In this document: in pieces, positions 1-8,264 of the stretch
Position numbering within the stretch: the stretch's first letter is position 1
How the letters are laid out: every line of letters starts with the position of its first letter
Origin: an uncultured Clostridia bacterium
GTDB lineage: Bacteria; Bacillota; Clostridia; TANB77; CAG-508
Assembly (NCBI GenBank): GCA_947632835.1
Contig: CANRQI010000004.1
Location: forward strand, 1-36,882
Reading direction: 5' to 3'
DNA: 36,882 nucleotides
The notes under the pieces: model-generated
Seen by the model: the letters and a program-made list of their open reading frames with translations, nothing else
Told to the model about the DNA's origin: nothing
Database searches by the model: none
Program-made: the position numbers and the translations under genes

Positions 1-250
1 GTATTTAAACACTTTGTGAACGTAAGTCGTTTTTTTTTTTTTTTTATGTAAACTAATAATTCATGTAAGTGCTTATAATACAGCAAATATTTTTTTAATA
101 TGTTTTTAATTATCAAAAATACAATCAATACTTTTTCCACTAATTTCAATTAATTTGAGATTTTTACTATTTTATTTATATTTATGTAAATTTTAAAGAA
201 ATAAAAAAATAGTGAGTTAGGAAATATTTTTCCTAATTCACTATTCTCAA
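1..250 (-). repeat. Direct repeat copy 1: promoter-upstream region with poly-T tract
   Basis: This stretch is a near copy of 23649-23893, in the same orientation. The first 30 bases match exactly, then a run of 16 T (30-45) is followed by a well conserved AT-rich segment, ending in a hairpin. In the second copy the region lies directly upstream of a secreted surface protein gene on the minus strand, so a paralogous gene probably starts just left of the window edge. The T run is 18 long in the other copy. No gene lies within it. Confidence 0.85.
203..245 (-). terminator. Intrinsic terminator of the left LRR gene
   Basis: The arms around 208-224 and 229-245 form a long stem. On the minus strand it is followed by a U-rich run (T7). 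It sits 25 bases after the LRR stop codon and fits a rho-independent terminator. Confidence 0.8.
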
Positions 251-269
251 AATATTAACTTTGTATTCT

Positions 270-3130
270 TTATTTATTATTAAATCCAGACCAATCAGTC
301 CAATTTAAATTAGACACCAAATCAAAGTTAGTAAAAAAGTTCCCCGCTATTTTTAAAGTTTTCAATTTTCCAAATTTATTTAAGTTAGCTAAAACTTCTA
401 AATTCGACTGTCCATATGATGTATCATAAATAGCATTATTTTCAATCTCCAAAGAAACTAATTCATTCATATTACTCAATGGAAGAACACTTGAAATTTT
501 GTTATTATTCAAAATCAAATTCTTACATTTGACTAAATTAGTTAAAGCAGTAATATCTGTAATTTTATTCCCAGTCAAACTTATATCTTCAAGTCTTTTT
601 AAATTCTGAATTCCATCAATATTCGAAACATCTGATGTACCAACAATAAGAGTTTTTAATGAAGAAAGTTTACTCAAAAAATCTAAATTTATACGATCAC
701 TATAATACAATCTAAAAGTTTCTATACTACATTCGTCAACATCTTTTAATGCATCCAAAAATTCAAAATTGTATTTTTTACTCCAACTGTCACTATATGT
801 ATCTAATCTATTCACATTTTTTAACACATTACGAGTAACGTCTTTATTACTAGATTCTACCATCATTAGTTCCAAATGGTTTATTTTAACATTTTTAGTA
901 TTTAAATCATTCATAATAGAATCAAAATCCGTAGTTGAAGCACGATCAATAAGAAGGTTATCCAACTGTGTGTTGTTCTGAAAAACTAAACATAACGAGC
1001 CATTCATACGAGTTGATACCTTTTTAATTGAAACTGGTAAAATAATATTTTTCACTGAAGCAGCATGCATTCGAAATTCCACCAATGAAGTACACTTCGA
1101 TAAATCTAATGTCCAACTCCTTTCATTTATAGTACCCTCTCCGTTGCATTCCCAGCACTAGACGTGTTATTTTTGTACACTTTGATAAAGTATCCAAAAT
1201 ATTCTTTCTATCACAAATCAGTCCACACGCATTTATATCAAAAATACTTCCATCACCTATTCCATTTAATCTGCTAACTGTTTCTTCTAATTTTGATAAA
1301 TCAATACTATCAGAATTAATTCCAATACATGTAATTTTAGTTAATTTATTCAAATTACTTAGTGTTTTGCCATCCTCTCCTTCAGTACTTAATCCGCTAT
1401 TTCTAGCATCAAAATACATCAAATTACTTAACTTAGATAAAAAACTACAGTCAGTCAAGTTCGAAAAACCATTAATTGAAAATTTGTTAAGACTTGTCAA
1501 ACAAGAAAAAACTTCATTACATATACTATTTAATTCAGTCTGAGATAATTGACCTCCACTCTCACCGAGAAATCTTACAATTCTTCAAATTCAAATAAGT
1601 TAAACCAGTCAAACTTTTTAAACTTCTAAACTGATTAATAGTTAAAACTCGATCGCGTAAGTCCAATATACGAGTAGTGTCAGATAAAATAGCAAATGAA
1701 TACTTACTTTCTAACTGGTATTCAAGACAGGAAAGAAATATATTTTTCACATTAGTTAAATCGTCAAAATCTAATTCCAAGCAACCACTCAAAGCTAAGT
1801 ATCTTAAACCCTTACAGCCGTTTCAAACAACCAGTATGCACTAAATGAGTATTTAAACTCAAATCCAAATAGTATAAATTCTCCATTACCTCCAAAGACT
1901 GTAGGCAATCCACACCCGAGGAATCAGAACCAACAGACGCACCACTAAGATTGTTACCATAAGCAATCAAATAAACTAAATCCTTCGAAGTTTCTAAACC
2001 CTTGAAACTCGAAACATCATTATACGGCATAAATAATTCATACAAGTTCTCAAACCCAGATAGAAAGCTAATATCTGTAATTTTATTGTGATTCATCCAT
2101 ATATATTTTATAGAATTCTTCGTACCGTTTCGATAAATATGAAAAAGGTGATAAATCTGTCACATTACTTCTACTTTTATCTCCGAACACGATATCTCAT
2201 ATCATGTCTCTTTTCTTCTAATGCAAAATCGTCATAATATCCCATCACTCTAAGATATTCCAATTTAGCAAAATCAGTATCTCTAATACTTTCACATAAA
2301 TCTCTTATCTGCTTATTTGATGAATTATAAAAATATAGATATGTTAAATTTTTTACACCATTTAATGCAGAATAATCCTTTATAGCAATATCATCTGTAC
2401 TATAATTTTTAAAATAGACATAATTTAATTGCGAACATTTATCTATACCATTCAAATCATTCAAAATAGTACCATCTAATATCAACTCTTTCAAGCTTGT
2501 TAAATTATATAAATCACTCAAAGACGTAATCCCTGAATCGTTTGTAATTGTTAATTCCGTTACATTTTTACTTTCTTCTGCATTAATTATTCCATCTCCG
2601 TTTGTATCATAATGTTGTAAATTTTTACCCATACTAGAAGTTGATTCAAATACTGTTCTTTCTGGATTATCTTTATCCAAACTCTCTTTAGCCAAACCTT
2701 TCATGCTATCTGCTCCTTTAGAGCAATAATAAACTTTTAAATTTGAAGTTACACCATACACATCATTTAAGCTTTGATAATCTGTGTATGTTCCTTCTCC
2801 TGCATCTCCTCCAATTAAACCTTCTTTTATATCTTCTGGTAAACCAGATTTTTTTATTAAATAAAGTGCATGTCCATCACTATCTATCACATATCTTAAA
2901 CCACCTATTCCTTCTTTAGAAGGTATATAAAAATAATCTGAACATACATTTGTTAATCCTTCTATTTTGCTTTTATATTCTGCCATTTTCTCATAATTTT
3001 CTGTATATTTTAATTGCAAAAATTCTTCCAAACTCGCAATTGAATTCTGAACATTTGCTTCCTGTGCCTTCGTTATTATCCCATTATCTCCTATTATCGC
3101 ATTCAAAGATACTCCTGCTAAAATAAGCAT
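270..3130 (-). CDS. Leucine-rich-repeat surface protein with five in-frame CGG +1 shifts
   Basis: In a plain translation this is five separate ORFs. Skipping one C at each in-frame CGG (C at 2185, 2127, 1820, 1567, 1143) gives one 951-residue protein, nearly the length of the intact paralog at 32969-35770 (933). Residues 1-26 are the tail of a prepilin-type hydrophobic segment (LILAGVSLNAIIGDNGI). About residues 27-150 form a conserved domain shared with the paralog. An EF-hand-like loop (DTNGDGIINAEE) follows near 175, then many LRR units (LxxLxxLxLxxN), ending NLNWTDWSGF. The ATG has no Shine-Dalgarno and lies 53 bases after the alkD-like stop. The role is unknown; cell-surface binding is an inference from the LRRs. 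It could instead be a decaying pseudogene, but the exact CGG pattern argues against that. Confidence 0.8.
1141..1143 (-). other. CGG +1 site 5 in LRR gene (CAA-C-GGA)
   Basis: Unshifted reading stops at TGA seven codons later. Skipping the C gives MQGEGTINERSWTLDLSKC and leads into the last open segment. Confidence 0.8.
1565..1567 (-). other. CGG +1 site 4 in LRR gene (TCT-C-GGT)
   Basis: Unshifted reading gives CGG TGA. Skipping the C gives KISGESGGQLSQTELNSIC and joins the next frame. Confidence 0.8.
1818..1820 (-). other. CGG +1 site 3 in LRR gene (AAA-C-GGC)
   Basis: Unshifted reading gives CGG CTG TAA. Skipping the C gives LKGCKGLRYLALSGCLELDF, an ordinary LRR unit. Confidence 0.8.
2125..2127 (-). 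other. CGG +1 site 2 in LRR gene (AAA-C-GGT)
   Basis: After the first shift, the next in-frame CGG comes 19 residues on. Skipping the C gives KGTKNSIKYIWMNHNKITDIS and joins the following LRR frame; without the skip the frame ends in TAA. Confidence 0.8.
2183..2185 (-). other. CGG +1 site 1 in LRR gene (GTT-C-GGA)
   Basis: The in-frame CGG follows Val315. Read as three-base codons, the frame stops two codons later (CGG AGA TAA). Skipping the C continues as VGDKSRSNVTDLSPF, a plausible LRR linker. Confidence 0.8.
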
Positions 3131-3164
3131 ACTGATTATCGTGTTTTTGTTACGTTATGACGAA
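3131..3164 (-). repeat. Shared 5' boundary block of the LRR cassettes, copy 1
   Basis: The 34 bases before the ATG are identical to 35771-35804 before the other LRR gene, and further upstream the two loci diverge at once. On the minus strand the block begins TTCGTCATAACG, which encodes the FVIT typical of prepilin-like leaders but is followed by TAA. ACG then recurs after ten more bases and leads into ATAATCAGT-ATG. Removing 13 bases would restore VITIISMLILAGV. It may be a recombination junction. Confidence 0.6.
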
Positions 3165-3183
3165 CAATAATAAGCTTAAGTTA

Positions 3184-3873
3184 TTAAATTTTCATACTTC
3201 TTAATATATCCTTCTGCTTGCTTGTAATTCTCCTAGATTCTATCATTTTTTGTAAAGTTTTATTATATGTAAATTTATCTAAATTATTTTTCGACTTCAA
3301 ATAATTCATTGCTTTATCATTAAACTTTATTCCTATTTCTGCTAAACACCATGCCACTCCCATCTTTGCATAATATCCATCATGTTTTATTTCATCTAGC
3401 TCTTTTATTATTCTATCAACATAATTTTCTGTAATAAAATAATCTAACATCATTATAACAGCAAACCTGACATCAAACTCATTTTGGGATTTTGTATAAG
3501 GTAAAATAAATTTCCATGCTTTTTCTAAATCTTTTTCTTTCAATTTTAGTGTTGGAACGAAAGTATCACTAATTTCCCAACTGTCTATTTTAGGTATAAA
3601 ATTTTCTATATAAGGTATTTTCTCTTCAAAATCAACTTTAGAATAAGCAATCACAAATCCTTCTAAAATCACTTCTTCAAAAAATTCTTCATTTGATTCA
3701 TTTTTTACCCACATTCTCCAATCATATTCTTTTATTATTTTTAATGCTAATTTTCTAATTTGTGGTATACGTATTCCAAGCATCTTTCTGTTGGTATCTG
3801 GACATAAACTTTTATTAAAATTTCTATATTTATCATCAGCTAATTTTAATAATTCATTTCGTATTTCATCCAT
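3184..3873 (-). CDS. DNA alkylation repair protein, AlkD-like HEAT-repeat family
   Basis: The 229-residue protein matches the DNA alkylation repair family, whose members such as AlkD are HEAT-repeat DNA glycosylases removing N3/N7-alkylpurines. Visible hallmarks are the N-terminal helices with GIRIPQIRKLA, the IDSWEISDTF segment (the family's W..D region), then DVRFAVIMMLDYF and YYAKMGVAWCLAE helices. The length is usual for the family. AGGAG lies nine bases before the ATG. It is 21 bases downstream of the 73-residue gene, probably co-transcribed with it, and the LRR cassette follows closely. Its substrate range cannot be judged from sequence. Confidence 0.88.
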   Translation of the reverse strand: MDEIRNELLKLADDKYRNFNKSLCPDTNRKMLGIRIPQIRKLALKIIKEYDWRMWVKNESNEEFFEEVILEGFVIAYSKVDFEEKIPYIENFIPKIDSWEISDTFVPTLKLKEKDLEKAWKFILPYTKSQNEFDVRFAVIMMLDYFITENYVDRIIKELDEIKHDGYYAKMGVAWCLAEIGIKFNDKAMNYLKSKNNLDKFTYNKTLQKMIESRRITSKQKDILRSMKI

Positions 3874-3894
3874 TTACAATATCTCCTAGTTAAA

Positions 3895-4116
3895 TTATTT
3901 CTTTTTATTATTTTCTTTCTTATCTGTTATATTTTGCAATCTATTAACTATCTTTTTTTGATCCTCTAAAGTATTCCATTGATAAAACGAAGGTATAAAT
4001 TCTCCATATTCTGTTGCATCTTCTACATCTATTTTTTCAACAGAATTAAAATCTGTCTTTCTATCAATGTGTTCAGATTTATTATTTTCAAAATCTATTT
4101 TTTCTCTATCACTCAT
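3895..4116 (-). CDS. Small charged protein, unknown
   Basis: This 73-residue, highly charged protein starts MSDREKIDFENN and ends in a lysine-rich tail. It has no membrane segment and no motif I recognise. AAGGA lies eight bases before the ATG, and it precedes the alkD-like gene by 21 bases. The good Shine-Dalgarno and position support a real gene; the function is unknown. Confidence 0.5.
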   Translation of the reverse strand: MSDREKIDFENNKSEHIDRKTDFNSVEKIDVEDATEYGEFIPSFYQWNTLEDQKKIVNRLQNITDKKENNKKK

Positions 4117-4239
4117 AATATATTCCTTATATAAAATGTATTTAGATTTTTAAGGATTTATCTATAAACCCATTTCATTATTTTCAAATTTATTATGAGC
4201 AAATTTTACTAAAATATTCACCATTTTTTCTAAAACAAT

Positions 4240-6852
4240 TTATAAATTTTCGTCCCTAATTGTTTCAATTATATTTTGCTTATTAATCTTATTTAATGAA
4301 TATTTCATTATAATTCCAATTACTATTAAAACAAATAAAATTGCCACTAACATAGCCATCCATGGCAATACAAAATCCATAATATAACCAACTGAAAAAG
4401 CTTTATACAATATATATGAAAGGACTAACCCAATTGGTATACCAATAATTAGAGATTTCAAACCATAAAAAATACTTTCTAATTGAACCATCCTATTAAA
4501 TTCCTTTTTAGTCATTCCAATTGATTTTAAATTAGCAAATTCTTTACTTCTAAGTTTCATATTTGTAGTTATTGTGTTAAATATATTTGTTACTCCAATT
4601 AAAGTTATAACTGCGATAAAACCATATAAGAATATTGAAATTACTAAAACCATTGCATTCATTTGTTTTGCTTCTCTTTCCTCGTTATTTATACTAATTG
4701 CACCATCTAATTCTTCTTCCTCCAACATTGCTTTTATATCTTTTTCCAATTCATTAGCATTATTTGAATTTATATAAAGATTTGAATGACCTTCAAAGCC
4801 AATATTCTTAATAAATTCATCACTTACAATTAAGATACCACTAAAACTTTCTCCTAAATATCTACTCATTGAAAATGGCAATTTTTTTGTATTTTTTATA
4901 ATATTTATTTCTACATCATTATCATTTATTTTTCCTTTTACAGTATTTCCCGCCTTTAAATTGTATAATTTTCCTTCTTCCTTTTTACCAGTTTTTTCAT
5001 CATGTAAAATATATGTATCATATAAAATTGCTTTATCTTTTGTATCTTCATATTTTAAACCTAATTCTTTTAAATATGATTTATATGCTTTTTCTCCAAC
5101 TGCTAAAATTTCTATTGGAAATAAATTTGCTTCTTCCATACTTATCTTATAATTTTTGTAAACTTTTTTAGCAAAATCTGATAGATATTCACTTTCAGAT
5201 ATTTGTAAATAATCTATTTTATTAATTGAAAATTCTTCTACATTATCAAGCTTAACAATTTGTTTATACACTTTTTCAGCTTCATTATTACTTGCACTTG
5301 CATAACTAAGTACCGAAATATTATAATCTTGTTTTTTATAATACAAACTTCCTAAATTAAATCCATATTCAATAAATGAAGACGTTACAATAAAAACTAC
5401 TATACTCACAACAATTGAAATAACTGTTGTTCTGTATTTTTTCTTACTTCTTTTCAAATTTTTATATGCAATATCTCCTCCAATTCCAAAAATCTTTTTT
5501 ATAATTTTAGGACTTTTTAATTTTTTAGGTTTAAGCTTTATATCATTTGTACTTCTAATAAGATCCATTGGACAAATTTTCGAAGCCCTTCTAGCTGATG
5601 ATACACAAGATAAGAAAATAGTTAATAATGAAATCACTACACTAACTAAAATTGCTAATACTGAAATCTTATATGTAAAAGAAAAGCCATTTAATAAATC
5701 TGCTAAAATATAATTTACTATTTTTAGTAATATCCAAATTGAAAAGATTCCTGAAATTATACCAATTGGAATACCAATAATTGCAATAATAATGCCTTCA
5801 AAATAAACTGTTTTTTTAAGTTGTTTTTTAGTTGTTCCAACACTTGCAAGCATTCCATAAATTTTAAATCTCTCAGTTACAGAAATTGCAAAACCATTTC
5901 TAATTACAAATACACTACTAACTAATATTATAAAAATTACAACTCCTGCAATGTTCATTATCATATCTCTTGTACTATCATTTAAGTTATCTCCTTCATA
6001 AGCAAGTAAACTTTTATTAAACATAATTTTATACTTTGAATTTGCATAATTTTTCTCAAAACCTGAATAATTTATTAACTCTCCATAATATACTTTATTA
6101 TTTTCTACAGGCTCCATTCCTGTTATTTCAATAAGTGTTTTTTCCATATTTTTTATATTTTTATATAAAACAGAAACATTGGCATTATCTTTTATTTCAG
6201 TCATTTTTGTTATAACAGTATATCCAGGTGCTTCATAATCTTCTATACAATAATTTGGTCTATAAACAATTCCTACTATCTTAAAAGTTTTTGTATATTT
6301 TGGTTTTAAAGTTTCAGTAGAATATTCTTCAAAACTATCATTTTGATCAAGCTTCTTTCCATCTGTAGTTAATCTATCTGAAATATCTAATGTAAGTTCA
6401 TCTCCAATTTTATAATTTACCCCACCATTTTCCTTTATATGACTTGAAATAACTATTTCATTATTATTTTCTGGAAATCTACCTTCTTTTAATGATATTC
6501 CCATATTATCTAAATAATCATCATTCATTGAAACTATACTTAGATATGGTTTATATTCATTTTCACTTCCCTTTAAATAACTATATCCTAATTCTTCTGA
6601 AACATATATCTTTTCGACATTTTTATTATTTTCTATATTTTTTATTTCATCTTTTGGAACATTATAAAAAGTAGTATGATAATCCCCATTATTCATTTTT
6701 GTATATTCTATCATCGAATTCCAGAAACTAGTTACTATTCCAGCTACTCCACAAATTAAAGCTGTAGATAAAATGACTCCAATAACTATAACTGCCGTTC
6801 TTTTTTTATTCATTTTTATATTTCTTAATGTTATTTCATTTAAAACTTTCAT
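4240..6852 (-). CDS. ABC transporter permease with two FtsX domains
   Basis: This 870-residue membrane protein has an N-terminal transmembrane helix (about 17-40) and a long extracytoplasmic domain. Three helices follow near 300-420 with the FtsX signature around GMLASVGTTKKQLKKTV. A second half repeats the layout: a helix near 475, another outside domain, then three helices from about 750 with LKSIGMTKKEFNRMVQ. This duplicated architecture is that of MacB/BceB-like exporters acting on peptides, lipids or antibiotics. The ATPase gene ends 27 bases upstream, so they form one operon. No sensor kinase or regulator is adjacent, so the substrate is open. Confidence 0.92.
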   Translation of the reverse strand: MKVLNEITLRNIKMNKKRTAVIVIGVILSTALICGVAGIVTSFWNSMIEYTKMNNGDYHTTFYNVPKDEIKNIENNKNVEKIYVSEELGYSYLKGSENEYKPYLSIVSMNDDYLDNMGISLKEGRFPENNNEIVISSHIKENGGVNYKIGDELTLDISDRLTTDGKKLDQNDSFEEYSTETLKPKYTKTFKIVGIVYRPNYCIEDYEAPGYTVITKMTEIKDNANVSVLYKNIKNMEKTLIEITGMEPVENNKVYYGELINYSGFEKNYANSKYKIMFNKSLLAYEGDNLNDSTRDMIMNIAGVVIFIILVSSVFVIRNGFAISVTERFKIYGMLASVGTTKKQLKKTVYFEGIIIAIIGIPIGIISGIFSIWILLKIVNYILADLLNGFSFTYKISVLAILVSVVISLLTIFLSCVSSARRASKICPMDLIRSTNDIKLKPKKLKSPKIIKKIFGIGGDIAYKNLKRSKKKYRTTVISIVVSIVVFIVTSSFIEYGFNLGSLYYKKQDYNISVLSYASASNNEAEKVYKQIVKLDNVEEFSINKIDYLQISESEYLSDFAKKVYKNYKISMEEANLFPIEILAVGEKAYKSYLKELGLKYEDTKDKAILYDTYILHDEKTGKKEEGKLYNLKAGNTVKGKINDNDVEINIIKNTKKLPFSMSRYLGESFSGILIVSDEFIKNIGFEGHSNLYINSNNANELEKDIKAMLEEEELDGAISINNEEREAKQMNAMVLVISIFLYGFIAVITLIGVTNIFNTITTNMKLRSKEFANLKSIGMTKKEFNRMVQLESIFYGLKSLIIGIPIGLVLSYILYKAFSVGYIMDFVLPWMAMLVAILFVLIVIGIIMKYSLNKINKQNIIETIRDENL

Positions 6853-6879
6853 CTAAAAATTTTTTCCTTTCTTAGAATT

Positions 6880-7545
6880 TTAAGGTTTTATTTTGCCATC
6901 TTCAATTTTAATAATTCTATCTGCTTCCATAGCAATTTTTTCATCATGAGTAATTACAATTAAAGTTTGCCCATACTTTTTATTTGAAAGTTTAAGAAGA
7001 TTTATTATTTCTTCTGATGCTTTACTATCTAAGTTTCCTGTAGGTTCATCAGCAAGCATAATACTTGGTGAATTTATAATTGCTCTACCAATAGAAACTC
7101 TTTGTTGTTGACCACCAGATAATTGATTTGGTAAATGTTTTTTTCTATCTTCTAAACCTAAAGTTTTTAATAATTCCTCAAGCTTCTCACTATCTACTTT
7201 TTTTCCATCTAAATCTGCTGGAAGAGTTATATTTTCAACAACATTTAATATTGGAATTAAATTATAGAATTGATAAATAAGCCCCACTTCTCTCCTTCTA
7301 AATATTGCTAACTTGTCATCATTAAAACTATATATATCATTACCATTTATAAAAACTTTACCAGATGTAGGTTTATCTACACCTCCTATTAAATGTAAAA
7401 GTGTTGATTTACCACTTCCAGAACTTCCTACTATAGCAACAAACTCACCTTTTTCAACAGAAAAAGACATATTATCTACTGCTTTAACTTCATTTTCACC
7501 TTTTCCATAAGTTTTACATAAATTTTCAACTTTTAAAATCTCCAT
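6880..7545 (-). CDS. ABC transporter ATPase, MacB/LolD type
   Basis: The 221-residue nucleotide-binding protein pairs with the FtsX permease just downstream. It shows Walker A GSSGSGKST, the Q-loop region LIYQFYNLIP, the ABC signature LSGGQQQR, Walker B IMLADEPTGNLD and the switch histidine in VITHD. The start chosen is MEILKVENLCK, because AAAGG lies seven bases before it; the frame is open nine codons further but with no Shine-Dalgarno. A strong hairpin separates it from the upstream recU-like gene, so it likely has its own promoter in 7571-7620. Confidence 0.93.
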   Translation of the reverse strand: MEILKVENLCKTYGKGENEVKAVDNMSFSVEKGEFVAIVGSSGSGKSTLLHLIGGVDKPTSGKVFINGNDIYSFNDDKLAIFRRREVGLIYQFYNLIPILNVVENITLPADLDGKKVDSEKLEELLKTLGLEDRKKHLPNQLSGGQQQRVSIGRAIINSPSIMLADEPTGNLDSKASEEIINLLKLSNKKYGQTLIVITHDEKIAMEADRIIKIEDGKIKP

Positions 7546-7626
7546 AATATTTTCCTTTCTTGCTTCTTGCAATCAAATTCAATATACATCATTAAATTTA
7601 TATAATATATTTCTCTTTTTTGCAAT

Positions 7627-7670
7627 AAAAATAACGAATTATTAAAAAAACTTTAATAATTCGTTATTTT
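7627..7670. terminator. Terminator hairpin between recU-like gene and ABC operon
   Basis: An almost perfect inverted repeat, with arms at about 7627-7645 and 7652-7670 and a T-rich flank on both strands, follows the recU-like stop codon directly. It can act in both directions. Confidence 0.85.
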
Positions 7671-7672
7671 TA

Positions 7673-8239
7673 TTATACTATTCCTAAAAAATCTATAAAA
7701 CCTGCACTTACAGTTTTAGCTTTTAAATTTAATTCATCTAATTCAATTTGCGTAATATATTTTCTACCAAAAATCTCTTTCATTTTATTCCAAGTTTTTA
7801 TATCTACTTTATAAATATTATCATTCATAAAACCAACTAAAACAAATGAAATTGCCCCTAACCCATCATATTTCAATAGTGTTTCCCTTTGAAAATCACT
7901 AAGTGCTGAAAATCTTATCCTATCTGATTCTGTAAATTTTGCATCAAAAACTACTGTTCTACCACCTTTAATTGTTCCTTTAAAATCTGGTTGAGCAGAT
8001 TTTGTAAAAACTGTTTCAAAATGACCATTTTCTATATGACGTAAAATTTTCATAGGTTCAGGAGTTTTCTCTATTCTAGCAAGATTATTTAATTCGTAAA
8101 CCTCACATATTGATTCTACTTGTTTTTCAAAATCATTTCCAATTGCGTGATTTACTTTTCCTTGAAATTGTCTATATGGATTTTTAGTTTTAAAATCATT
8201 TTGTATTAAATTTCTATATTCTTCTAATGACATTCCCAT
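7673..8239 (-). CDS. recU: RecU-like Holliday junction resolvase
   Basis: The 188-residue protein fits the RecU family, which cuts Holliday junctions in Bacillota. The nuclease core is visible: an acidic residue region KSAQPDFKGTIKGG, then TVVFDAKFTESDRIRFSALSDFQRE, matching the family's QTDYxG...FEAK...L..FHxHQ pattern. The N-terminal NHAIGNDFEKQVES fits the helix that starts the fold. GGAG precedes the ATG by ten bases. RecU is usually beside a penicillin-binding protein gene; here it follows a Lon-like protease gene by 25 bases, which is less common. The family call is good; the symbol is by similarity. Confidence 0.82.
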   Translation of the reverse strand: MGMSLEEYRNLIQNDFKTKNPYRQFQGKVNHAIGNDFEKQVESICEVYELNNLARIEKTPEPMKILRHIENGHFETVFTKSAQPDFKGTIKGGRTVVFDAKFTESDRIRFSALSDFQRETLLKYDGLGAISFVLVGFMNDNIYKVDIKTWNKMKEIFGRKYITQIELDELNLKAKTVSAGFIDFLGIV

Positions 8240-8264
8240 AAGAATTTTTCTCCATTTGCTTTAT

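Noticed and set aside
270..3130. Treating the LRR fragments, tsaD, PiT and U32 as ordinary pseudogenes
   Set aside because: Decay would give mixed insertions, deletions and stops. All breaks here are the same base before the same codon, and the rest of each frame is clean.
3131..3164. Integron attC-type site at the LRR 5' block
   Set aside because: GTTATGAC and its partner do not match the RYYYAAC/GTTRRRY core boxes, and no integrase is in the window.
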